Source of the DNA: Deltaproteobacteria bacterium
GTDB taxonomy: Bacteria; Desulfobacterota; DSM-4660; Desulfatiglandales; Desulfatiglandaceae
Assembly: GCA_003646995.1 (NCBI GenBank)
Contig: QMLZ01000001.1
Span: 1-64,000 of the forward strand
Length of the DNA stretch: 64,000 nucleotides
Direction of reading: 5' to 3'
Shown: piece by piece, positions 1-7,476 of the stretch
Numbering within the stretch: the first letter of the stretch is position 1
How the letters are laid out: each line of letters begins with the position of its first letter
Program-made: the position numbers and the translations under genes
Notes under the pieces: generated by a model
What the model was told of the DNA's origin: nothing
The model's input: the letters and a program-made list of their open reading frames with translations, nothing else
Databases searched by the model: none

Positions 1-707
1 CCTTTGTTGTAAAGGACACTCCCGCGGGGCAAAGGCCTTCGCAGGGTGACGCGGCCATCTCCCCTTATCCCACCGCTATTTCGTCATTGGCCAAGCTGTT
101 TTCCAGCCGGCACTACTGGGCCATAGCCATCACGGCTTTCCTGCGCTATGGGTCCTACGCCTCCATACAGGCCTTGTGGGCAGGTCCGTTCCTAATGCAA
201 TACCTTGGACTGCCTCCAGTGACAGCAGGTAACCTACTGTTTCTAATCAGCATTGGGTTCATCATCGGGTCCCCAATTGGAGGCGCACTCTCAGACAGCA
301 TACTGAAGTCAAGGAAAAAAACAGTAATAGCAGGCACCCTTGTGCCGGGCGTGATCACCATGATTCTGTCGCAATGGACAAGCTCGGTGCATCTCGCTGC
401 ACTTGGTGTTATTCTATTTTGCCTTGGCTTTTTCAACTCCTTCGGCCAGGTGATTTACGCCCATATTAAGGAACTAATGCCCCAAGAAATGTCTGCAAGC
501 GCCATGACAGCTGTAAACTTCTTCACCATGCTAGGCGGAGGTGTGTTCATTCATGCTCTGGGTGGAGTTATGGATAAGATCTCGGCCCGGACACCCCGGT
601 TGGGAGAGGGTTACGAGATTTCCTTTATAATATGCTCTGCGGCGTTCTTGATCTCTGCGGCACTCTACTTGACGACCAGAGATACCCAGAGGTCGTCTTT
701 AAACTAA
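1..707 (+). CDS. MFS transporter, C-terminal half (cut by window edge)
   Basis: The reading frame is already open at base 3 with no stop back to the window edge, so the N-terminal half lies outside. The first visible residues (FVVKDTPAGQ) resemble the end of the first six-helix bundle plus the cytoplasmic linker. Six hydrophobic segments follow, corresponding to helices 7-12, and between helices 8 and 9 there is the MFS motif-A-like GGALSD...RKK loop. An internal TTG at 87 is not the true start. It is a secondary transporter of the inner membrane; the substrate cannot be told from the sequence. It converges on the next MFS gene with only about 43 bases between them and no obvious terminator. 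Confidence 0.85.
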   Translation, partial: FVVKDTPAGQRPSQGDAAISPYPTAISSLAKLFSSRHYWAIAITAFLRYGSYASIQALWAGPFLMQYLGLPPVTAGNLLFLISIGFIIGSPIGGALSDSILKSRKKTVIAGTLVPGVITMILSQWTSSVHLAALGVILFCLGFFNSFGQVIYAHIKELMPQEMSASAMTAVNFFTMLGGGVFIHALGGVMDKISARTPRLGEGYEISFIICSAAFLISAALYLTTRDTQRSSLN

Positions 708-750
708 CAATGATTCCACCTTGCCAGTTAGATGGTTCCCTTGGACTTTT

Positions 751-1965
751 TCAGCCTTCTTGAGGATCTCTCAATTTCAACCCCAGGGCCAAGAATGCCC
801 CGAGAAATATCAGGGCCCCGGTTATTCCTATCCCTGCCCCAAAGGATCCCATGTCCCCTGAAAATCCGATCATAAGGGGTATAAGTCCCCCGCCGGCAAC
901 GAATCCCATTGGTACGGCAAAAGAGACCGCAATATTTCTTGCGCTGGGTGGGCCGATGGAAGACAGGGCCGCAAAGCCCGGAGGGAAAAAACAAACAGCC
1001 ATTACAGGTTGAAGGAATACAAAAACAGCAGTCCATGACCCTGGGGCCAAACCTAGAAAAACACTCAGCACGCCTGTAATAAAAAACACCAAAAAGATGG
1101 TTCTCCTGGGGCCAAACTTATCATTTATCATACCAGCCACCATTGCCATAAAAATGCCGGAAATCCTGGACAGACCAATAATGGAGTTCGCCCATCCCCT
1201 TGTCATACCTCTTTCTGCAATTAAAAAAAGCGGAAGCATGGTATAAATGCCCAGGGTGGCGGCTATTCCTAGGCTGAACAGAACGGTCATCACCCAAAAA
1301 GCACGATCTCCAAGCAATATCCTGATGGCAGAGACACCGGGGGCCTCCCCGTGAAACCGGCCTCCCTTTCCAAACAGAGCGAATGCTATTCCAGCCAGAA
1401 TGGAGACGACCCCGAGGGACCACAAAACCCCTCTCCACGAAAACCTAGCCAGCATGGCCTCGGCCAGCAGGGGGGCAACCACAAAGCTGAGATTTGGTGC
1501 CAATTCATGTATTGCAATGGCCTTACCCCAATGTCTTTGGTCCACTATCGTCGTAAGAGTGGCTATTCCCGAGGGAAGATAAATACCCGCTGCAAGCCCT
1601 GTTATAAAAAACCATACTCGCAGGGCCCACAGGGACTGGCATAAAGCCAAGCTGACAAGTGCAGCTCCCACTGACAAGGCAGAAAGCACAATCGTGCTCT
1701 TGTGGGTGATCCGGGAGGAAATGAACCCCGATCCAAGGAGGGCAATGAAGTAACCCACAGATATAAATAGGAAGAATGAGCCAGCCTGGGCATGATCCAG
1801 TCCCAGGTCCACCTCAATCTGGGGCATAAGGGGAGAAGAGGATATGCGGGCCATGAAATTGAGGAAAAAAATAGAGGCCAAAAACAGCAGTTGAGCAAGT
1901 TGTGAGCCAAATCCCAATCCAAGTCCCTTTCCTACCAAGATTTGACACGCGGGGGCGATGCGCAA
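751..1965 (-). CDS. MFS transporter
   Basis: A complete major facilitator superfamily permease of about 400 residues with roughly twelve hydrophobic segments in two six-helix bundles. An MFS motif A-like stretch (DKFGPRR) sits between helices 8 and 9 near residue 290. The start is uncertain: TTG at 1965 has no clear ribosome binding site, whereas TTG at 1917 is preceded by AGGAAAGGG at suitable spacing and would put helix 1 at the very N-terminus, as is common in this family. It faces away from the crotonase gene across a 166-base divergent region. Substrate unknown; probably a small organic anion given the catabolic neighbours, which is inference only. Confidence 0.85.
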   Translation of the reverse strand: MRIAPACQILVGKGLGLGFGSQLAQLLFLASIFFLNFMARISSSPLMPQIEVDLGLDHAQAGSFFLFISVGYFIALLGSGFISSRITHKSTIVLSALSVGAALVSLALCQSLWALRVWFFITGLAAGIYLPSGIATLTTIVDQRHWGKAIAIHELAPNLSFVVAPLLAEAMLARFSWRGVLWSLGVVSILAGIAFALFGKGGRFHGEAPGVSAIRILLGDRAFWVMTVLFSLGIAATLGIYTMLPLFLIAERGMTRGWANSIIGLSRISGIFMAMVAGMINDKFGPRRTIFLVFFITGVLSVFLGLAPGSWTAVFVFLQPVMAVCFFPPGFAALSSIGPPSARNIAVSFAVPMGFVAGGGLIPLMIGFSGDMGSFGAGIGITGALIFLGAFLALGLKLRDPQEG

Positions 1966-2131
1966 ACAATATGACGGAGAATTATCTAAAGATCAAGAGG
2001 AATTGATAAACTCCCCCATAGTGTTGCCAAGATGTTTGACCCCTTGTCTCAAATGATATATCTTCGTGTCCGGGTCATGAGTACTGGCATTTTATGCCGC
2101 CTTTGGGTAGCCTTTAACCAGGAGTCAAACC

Positions 2132-2902
2132 ATGGAAACCAAGAACATTACCCTGGAAAAGAAAGATCACATCGCATATATCACCATTGATCATCCTCCT
2201 GCCAATGCATGGGACCTGGTCACAACGCAGCAGTTCAGCCACGCAATTGAAGAGGTGGAACAGGATAAGGACATAAGGGTACTGGTGCTTACCGGGCGGG
2301 GAGAAAAATTCTTCTCTGCCGGGTTCGATGTCACTGACGTAAAAAACGCAGACAAGACAAGTCCAATGGCAAGAGCACTCTGGACAAAGATTGATCGGTT
2401 CACCAAGCCGGTAATTGCTGCAATAAACGGTCATGCCATGGGCGGGGGGCTAGAGCTGGCACTTTGCTGTCACTTCAGGATCATGGCCGATGATCCTTCG
2501 TTCAGACTCGGTCTAACCGAATTGAACTTGGGCATTATTCCGGGCTGGGGTGGGACCCAGCGTCTCGCTCGGGTAATTGGGCGTTCAAAGGCCCTCGAAA
2601 TGATCCTGTTCAGCAAAACCGTTGGTCCATCGGAAGCCCTGGAGCTTGGCCTGGTTAACAAACTGGCCCCTCCTGATAAACTCATGAATGAAACCACCGG
2701 GCTCGCCCAAGCCCTGGCAGAAAGGCCGCCTGTTGCGGTACACTGGGTGCTGAAGGCTATGTCTGCGGGCCTGTACCAAGGATTGGACAGGGGCTTAGAG
2801 GTTGAGGCCGAGGGAAGCCTGGCTGTCCGTAATACCAAGGACAGGGAAGAAGGTTTCAAGGCGTTCATGGAAAAACGCAAACCCATATTTAAGGGAGAAT
2901 AA
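2132..2902 (+). CDS. Enoyl-CoA hydratase/isomerase (crotonase family)
   Basis: 256 residues, the usual crotonase length. The oxyanion-hole segments FSAGFD (about 61-66) and GHAMGGG (about 100-106) are present, and both acid/base glutamates of classical crotonase are kept: Glu108 in GGGLELA and Glu130 in LTELNLG, followed by IIPGWGGTQRL. This supports a genuine 2-enoyl-CoA hydratase rather than a ClpP-fold paralogue with another chemistry. ATG at 2132 has AGGAG eight bases upstream. A weak promoter (TTGACC at 2036, TATCTT at 2059, 17-base spacer) lies upstream. It is followed after 29 bases by the DUF362 gene, so the two are probably cotranscribed. The acyl substrate is unknown. Confidence 0.9.
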   Translation: METKNITLEKKDHIAYITIDHPPANAWDLVTTQQFSHAIEEVEQDKDIRVLVLTGRGEKFFSAGFDVTDVKNADKTSPMARALWTKIDRFTKPVIAAINGHAMGGGLELALCCHFRIMADDPSFRLGLTELNLGIIPGWGGTQRLARVIGRSKALEMILFSKTVGPSEALELGLVNKLAPPDKLMNETTGLAQALAERPPVAVHWVLKAMSAGLYQGLDRGLEVEAEGSLAVRNTKDREEGFKAFMEKRKPIFKGE

Positions 2903-2931
2903 TCAGAGTTCACCAACAAAGGAGAAGCAAA

Positions 2932-4254
2932 ATGGATAAATCCCTGGTGGCTATTGTTCGATATGAAAAACCGCTTGAATCCGTCCAAAAGGCAGTGGCC
3001 CTGTCCAAGGGCCTAGAGGCCCTACCCCGCAATGCAAAGGCCTTTGTAAAACCCAATATCGTTTTCTGGACAAAGGTGGTGGATTTCCCAAAGTGGGGGG
3101 TCATCACCACATCACGGGTTGTTGAGGATATTATCGTTGTTCTTAAAGATCACGGGATTAATGACATCACCATAGGAGAGGGAACCGTTACATTCAGGCC
3201 AAAGGACACTGAGACCGCAGCCCATGCCTTTGAAACCCTTGGATACAACAAGCTTAAGCAACGTTACGGGGTCAAGGTCATTAACATCTTCCAAAGGCCA
3301 TTTGAAAAGGTGGACGTGGGCGACGGCATAACATTTAACTTCAACACGGATATCATTAACAGCGACTTTGTTGTGAATCTCCCTGTTCTTAAAACACATG
3401 CCCAGACAATAGTCAGCCTCGGAATAAAGAATCTTAAGGGCACAATTGACATCAGTTCCAGAAAGAAATCCCATAACGCTAATCCTGACACAGACCTCAA
3501 TTTCATGGTCTCTAAGCTGGCCAACAGGATGCCGCCCATGTTTACCTTGATTGACGGCATATACAGCCTAGAAAGGGGACCTGCTTACGACGGCAAGGCC
3601 CGGCGGACCAATGTCCTTATAGGCTCATCAGATATCCTTTCTGCTGACATGGTAGGGGCAAAAGTATTGGGCTACGAGCCCTCTGATATTCCCCATCTGG
3701 TTCACGCGGCCAGTTCCCGCGGCAGGGCTCCTGATCTGTCTGACGTGGAGATTGTTGGCGAAGACATAGAGAATGTTGCCTCTCATCACAAGTACGATTT
3801 CAAGTACACAAAAGACGGAAAACTACCCCTTCCATTGCACAGGATGGGAATAAAGGGGCTTTCCTACCCTAAGTACGACCTCACCATGTGCACCTATTGC
3901 TCTGGTATCAATGGGGTGGTCCTTTATGCCATTGCCAGCGCCTGGAAGGGAGAGCCTTGGGATGACGTTGAGGTACTTACAGGTAAGGCCATGAAACCCA
4001 CCCCGGGGATGAAAAAGACCATCTTGCTTGGCAAATGTATGTACCAGGCCAACAAAGACAATCCAGACATCAACGAGATGATCCCGGTCAAAGGCTGCCC
4101 ACCCAATCCCGACGACATTGTCAAAGCACTGCACAAGGCGGGCATCATGGTGGACCCTGCCATATTCCAGAACATGGAAACCGCACCCGGGCTCTTGTTG
4201 GCAAGATACAAGGACAAGCCCGAGTTCGATTCCGGGTTTTTCACCGTTGCTTGA
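2932..4254 (+). CDS. DUF362 domain protein
   Basis: 440 residues starting at an ATG preceded by GGAGAAG. The sequence matches the DUF362 family: an N-terminal alpha/beta region (VKPNIVFW near 44), NLPVLKTHAQT near 150 followed by GIKNLKGTI, and IDGIYSLERGP near 210. Family members are widespread in anaerobes, often carry Fe-S clusters, and are poorly characterised. There is no ferredoxin-type four-cysteine repeat here, but four cysteines cluster in the last third (CTYC near 320-323, GKC near 369, KGCPPNP near 389) and could ligate one metal centre. Its closeness to the crotonase gene suggests a role in the same acyl-CoA pathway; that is inference. Confidence 0.8.
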   Translation: MDKSLVAIVRYEKPLESVQKAVALSKGLEALPRNAKAFVKPNIVFWTKVVDFPKWGVITTSRVVEDIIVVLKDHGINDITIGEGTVTFRPKDTETAAHAFETLGYNKLKQRYGVKVINIFQRPFEKVDVGDGITFNFNTDIINSDFVVNLPVLKTHAQTIVSLGIKNLKGTIDISSRKKSHNANPDTDLNFMVSKLANRMPPMFTLIDGIYSLERGPAYDGKARRTNVLIGSSDILSADMVGAKVLGYEPSDIPHLVHAASSRGRAPDLSDVEIVGEDIENVASHHKYDFKYTKDGKLPLPLHRMGIKGLSYPKYDLTMCTYCSGINGVVLYAIASAWKGEPWDDVEVLTGKAMKPTPGMKKTILLGKCMYQANKDNPDINEMIPVKGCPPNPDDIVKALHKAGIMVDPAIFQNMETAPGLLLARYKDKPEFDSGFFTVA

Positions 4255-4573
4255 CAAATAAATATAACGTAACAAATCCGGGATCCGTGAGTAATCGTCA
4301 GCACGTCCTAACACTCTCCTAATTTCGGATTGCTGCGCAATATCTTCATCCGGATGTCAAGGGCTCTTGTAGCCCCGTTGTAAGATAGGCTCTAGAGGGT
4401 AGGACAAATTGCTGGACACTGACGTCACTTCATGAAGGATAAATTTAGGAATTGAGGAATTAAGAAATCCGCGTTAATTTTACTTGTGAGACAGAACGCA
4501 GAAGCCACCTGGCGGGGAGGACAAATGATTAGGTCGCCATTACACAAACTTGGTAAGCCTCATATAGGTAAGA
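4255..4573. other. Intergenic region, no gene seen (319 bases)
   Basis: AT-rich spacer between the DUF362 and DUF72 genes. No open frame of note, no RNA motif. A small hairpin GGGCT-CTTGT-AGCCC at 4361-4375 is not followed by a T-run and is not a convincing terminator. Confidence 0.5.
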
Positions 4574-5335
4574 GTGCATAAACAGTCATCAACGGGGAAC
4601 CTTGTGGCACAACCGCAGCAGCTCAAAATAGGCACATCTGGCTGGAATTACAAGCATTGGAAAGAAATTTTTTATCCAGCACATATCTCTCAAAAAAAGT
4701 GGCTTGAATTTTATGCCACCAGGTTTGATACAGTAGAGCTAAACGCCACCTTTTACAGGCTCCCCAAGGTGCAGACATTTCAGTCTTGGCGTAAGAGAAC
4801 ACCAGAGGGCTTTCTGTGGGCTGTCAAGGCCAACAAATTCATAACCCATACCAGAAGGCTCAAAGACTGCCAGGAGCCCCTTGAGCGCTTCTATTCTTCA
4901 GCCAAAGGCCTTGAAGACAAGCTGGGCCCAATTCTGCTGCAGTTACCACCGAGCCTCAAATTTGACGAAGCCCTGTTCACTGACTTCTGCTCCTTGCTGG
5001 ATAGTGCATGTGACCATGCCCTTGAGATTCGCCATGCCTCATGGATAAATGAGAGGGCATTTCAGATAATGTCTGACCACAGAATCGCTTTCTGTATCTC
5101 AGATACCGCAGGCAGGTATCCCTTTCACGAGGAAATCACCACGGGCTTCACATATATTAGGCTGCATGGGTCAAAAAAACTCTATGCTTCCAAATATACA
5201 ACGGAAGAGCTGGAGACCTGGGCCAAAAAGCTCCTGGATTGGAAGGTGGATGCCTACGTATATTTTGACAATGACTTTGGCGGCCACGCTGTACAAAACG
5301 CTGAGGAGCTAAAAAAAATCCTAGGCCAAATTTAG
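4574..5335 (+). CDS. DUF72 (YecE-like) protein
   Basis: 253 residues with the DUF72 signature: IGTSGWNYKHWKEIFYP near residue 20, LEFYATRFDTVELNATFYRLP near 44-64, and a C-terminal YVYFDNDFGGHAVQNA. The family adopts a TIM-barrel-like fold and is widespread, but its biochemical role is not established. The ORF opens with GTG at 4574; a second GTG at 4602 (VAQPQQLKIGTSG) would remove ten weakly conserved residues and is a possible alternative. It stands alone between a 319-base spacer and the TetR promoter, so the context gives no functional clue. Confidence 0.85.
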   Translation: MHKQSSTGNLVAQPQQLKIGTSGWNYKHWKEIFYPAHISQKKWLEFYATRFDTVELNATFYRLPKVQTFQSWRKRTPEGFLWAVKANKFITHTRRLKDCQEPLERFYSSAKGLEDKLGPILLQLPPSLKFDEALFTDFCSLLDSACDHALEIRHASWINERAFQIMSDHRIAFCISDTAGRYPFHEEITTGFTYIRLHGSKKLYASKYTTEELETWAKKLLDWKVDAYVYFDNDFGGHAVQNAEELKKILGQI

Positions 5336-5337
5336 AC

Positions 5338-5385
5338 TTGACTTTTCTATTGACGAGGTGTTTAAATATTAGACGATGCGTCTAA
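5338..5385 (+). promoter_or_regulatory. Promoter and palindromic operator of the TetR-hydroxylase operon
   Basis: A -35-like TTGACT (5338-5343) stands 18-19 bases from an AT-rich -10 region (TTAAAT/TAAATA, 5362-5368). Directly abutting it is a perfect inverted repeat TTAGACG-ATG-CGTCTAA (5369-5385), 7-base arms with a 3-base spacer, a typical geometry for a TetR-family dimer. It lies upstream of the TetR gene start, so autorepression together with control of the downstream hydroxylase genes is the natural reading. Protein binding itself is inferred. Confidence 0.65.
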
Positions 5386-5457
5386 GAGCTAAGACGTAAG
5401 ATGTGAAGCAGGGTTTTCCAAACTCAAAGTACTGGGAACACATAACAAAGGGCTAAG

Positions 5458-6099
5458 GTGGGAATCGAAGAGAGAAAACAACGGGAGAAGAACCAAAGGC
5501 GCAACCTGATCCTTGCTGCTGCCATGAAGATCTATGAAAAGGACGGCTACCATGGAATCACAATGGACAAGATTGCAGAAGCAGCAGAGCTGAGCCGCGC
5601 CACCCTCTATCTTTATTTCAAGACAAAAGATGAAATCCTCACCCATGCAATTCTGAACTTCCTGGACTACTTCGGGCAACTTCTTGAGGAATTGAATGCG
5701 GCCATAAACACTCACAAGGCAGACTTTCTGGATGCCTTGTGGGATATTTTTATGAAATTTTATCAGCAGGACCCGCTTGCCTTTGGGGCTAGTTTGTACT
5801 TCCATCAAGGTGAAATAATCCGTAGCCTTGCGCCAGAGCTTAGAAGTATGCTTGCTGAGAAGGGCTCAATGAACTATAGGTCTTTATGCCAAATAGTTCA
5901 AAAGGGCATTGACATGGGATACCTGGTACCTGAAGATCCCAGGACGCTTGCAGAGGTAATATGGTCGAGCTTCCTGGGCATAGTGCACCTGGAACACAGT
6001 AAAAAGGCCATGGGCAGAAAATCGCACCTTGAGCAAAGCTGCTCTCTTGCGCTCAAGGCCTTGAAAAAGGGTTTGACAAGGGGGGATAACAAGTCATGA
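5458..6099 (+). CDS. TetR/AcrR family transcriptional regulator
   Basis: 213 residues, GTG start. The N-terminal TetR helix-turn-helix spans about residues 14-62: ILAAAMKIYEKDGYHGITM, then KIAEAAELSRATLYLYF and KTKDEIL, all canonical positions. The C-terminal ligand-binding region is helical and unassigned. The TGA stop overlaps the ATG of the small hydroxylase subunit (ATGA), so regulator and enzyme are translationally coupled. With the perfect inverted repeat just upstream it is probably an autoregulated local repressor released by a substrate or acyl-CoA; the inducer is unknown. Confidence 0.92.
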   Translation: MGIEERKQREKNQRRNLILAAAMKIYEKDGYHGITMDKIAEAAELSRATLYLYFKTKDEILTHAILNFLDYFGQLLEELNAAINTHKADFLDALWDIFMKFYQQDPLAFGASLYFHQGEIIRSLAPELRSMLAEKGSMNYRSLCQIVQKGIDMGYLVPEDPRTLAEVIWSSFLGIVHLEHSKKAMGRKSHLEQSCSLALKALKKGLTRGDNKS

Positions 6100-6572
6100 A
6101 AAAAGAAATAACCATTAAGGTTAACGGCGATACCTACCACCTTGCGGTTGATCCCTGGCGCACCCTGAACGAGGTTTTAAGAAACGATCTCAACCTGACC
6201 GGCACCAAGTTGGGGTGCGGTACTGGGGATTGCGGGGCCTGCACAGTACTGGTAAACGGCCGAACAGTTAGTTCTTGCCTCACACTTGCAGTTGAAGTGG
6301 ATGGCAAAGAGATCATGACCATCGAAGGACTTGCTCCTTCCGGAGAAGAGCTTCATCCCATTCAGCAGGCCTTCATAGAAAAGGGGGCCATCCAGTGTGG
6401 GTACTGCACACCGGGAATGGAGTTGTCCGCGTATTATCTCCTGAAAAACAATCCCTACCCCAGCGAAGAGGAAATAAGGCAGGCCCTGTCTGGCAATCTC
6501 TGCCGGTGCACGGGCTATAACAAGATCGTAGAGGCAATTGCCGCTGCAGCCCAACAACTCTCTTCACGATAA
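6096..6572 (+). CDS. Molybdenum hydroxylase, [2Fe-2S] subunit (CoxS/XdhC-type)
   Basis: 158 residues, the usual length for the small subunit of xanthine dehydrogenase/CO dehydrogenase-family enzymes. The N-terminal plant-ferredoxin-type domain has GCGTGDCGACTVLVNG and a fourth Cys in SSC; the C-terminal four-helix domain has QCGYCTPGM and LCRCTGYNKI. All eight cysteines for the two [2Fe-2S] clusters are present. It would pass electrons from the molybdenum site to the FAD subunit. ATG overlaps the TetR stop; a 12-base gap with a strong GGGGGAAG site leads to the FAD subunit gene. Confidence 0.95.
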   Translation: MKKEITIKVNGDTYHLAVDPWRTLNEVLRNDLNLTGTKLGCGTGDCGACTVLVNGRTVSSCLTLAVEVDGKEIMTIEGLAPSGEELHPIQQAFIEKGAIQCGYCTPGMELSAYYLLKNNPYPSEEEIRQALSGNLCRCTGYNKIVEAIAAAAQQLSSR

Positions 6573-6584
6573 AGGGGGAAGATC

Positions 6585-7472
6585 ATGCCTTTACCAAAAT
6601 TCGAATACATGGCGCCTACGACACTTGCCGAAGCCTGCAAGCTTCTCAAGGACAACGCTCCCAATGCCCGGGTCATGGCGGGCGGGACCGATCTTCTGAT
6701 AAAGGCAAAGCACAAGGCTATCCGGCCCGGTGTTGTAATAGGCTTAAAAAACATACCTGACCTGGATGTAATCAGGGTGGAACGCAATAAGGGGCTTACC
6801 ATTGGTGCCACTGCGCTCTTGGCTGATGTTGCGGCCCATCCCCAGATCAAGAGGTTTTACCCAGCTATTGCATATGCAGCCAGCGTGACCGCCAATGTGC
6901 AAATACGAAACATGGGCACCGTGGTAGGTAATCTCTGCAATGCCGCCCCTTCGGCAGACAATGCCCCTACCCTCCTCGCCATGGAGGCCGAGGTGATCAT
7001 CACAGGCGTGGACGAACAACGGACTGTGCCCCTTAAGGATTTTTTCACGGGCCCAGGGCTTACCGTGCTGGAGCCAGGCGAAATAGTAAAGGAAATCTTC
7101 GTTCCCTGGCCACCCCCACGCTCTGGCGTATCGTTTCAGCACATCTCGCCAAGGGGAAAAGTGGATATCTCCGCGGTATGCGTAGGGGCCATGGTCATAA
7201 TGGATGGTAAGGTCTGCCGTGAAGCGCGCGTGGCCTTGGGAGCAGTGGCCCCTATTCCGATGCGTGCAAAAAAGACTGAAAGGCTTCTAAAAGGCAGGGA
7301 GCTTACAAATGAGTTACTGCAACAGGCAGGCGCGCAGGCCACCAAAGAAGCCAAACCCATCTCTGATATGCGAGCAAGTGCGCGGTACAGACGCCAAATG
7401 GTGGCAGTGTTGACAAAAAGGGCATTGGAAGAGGCAGTAAAAAGGGCACGAACAAGAATAAAGAGAGGTTAG
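6585..7472 (+). CDS. Molybdenum hydroxylase, FAD subunit (CoxM-type)
   Basis: 295 residues. The FAD pyrophosphate loops are visible: VMAGGTDLL near 30 and LTIGATALLADV near 66-77, with the following GTVVGNLCNAAPSADNAP near 110, plus a C-terminal CO_deh_flav_C domain. There is no cysteine-bearing insertion of the kind that carries the extra [4Fe-4S] cluster in 4-hydroxybenzoyl-CoA reductase beta subunits, which argues against that enzyme. It is the middle gene of a small-medium-large subunit operon and would reduce an external acceptor such as NAD, a quinone or another electron carrier. Confidence 0.94.
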   Translation: MPLPKFEYMAPTTLAEACKLLKDNAPNARVMAGGTDLLIKAKHKAIRPGVVIGLKNIPDLDVIRVERNKGLTIGATALLADVAAHPQIKRFYPAIAYAASVTANVQIRNMGTVVGNLCNAAPSADNAPTLLAMEAEVIITGVDEQRTVPLKDFFTGPGLTVLEPGEIVKEIFVPWPPPRSGVSFQHISPRGKVDISAVCVGAMVIMDGKVCREARVALGAVAPIPMRAKKTERLLKGRELTNELLQQAGAQATKEAKPISDMRASARYRRQMVAVLTKRALEEAVKRARTRIKRG

Positions 7473-7476
7473 GATC

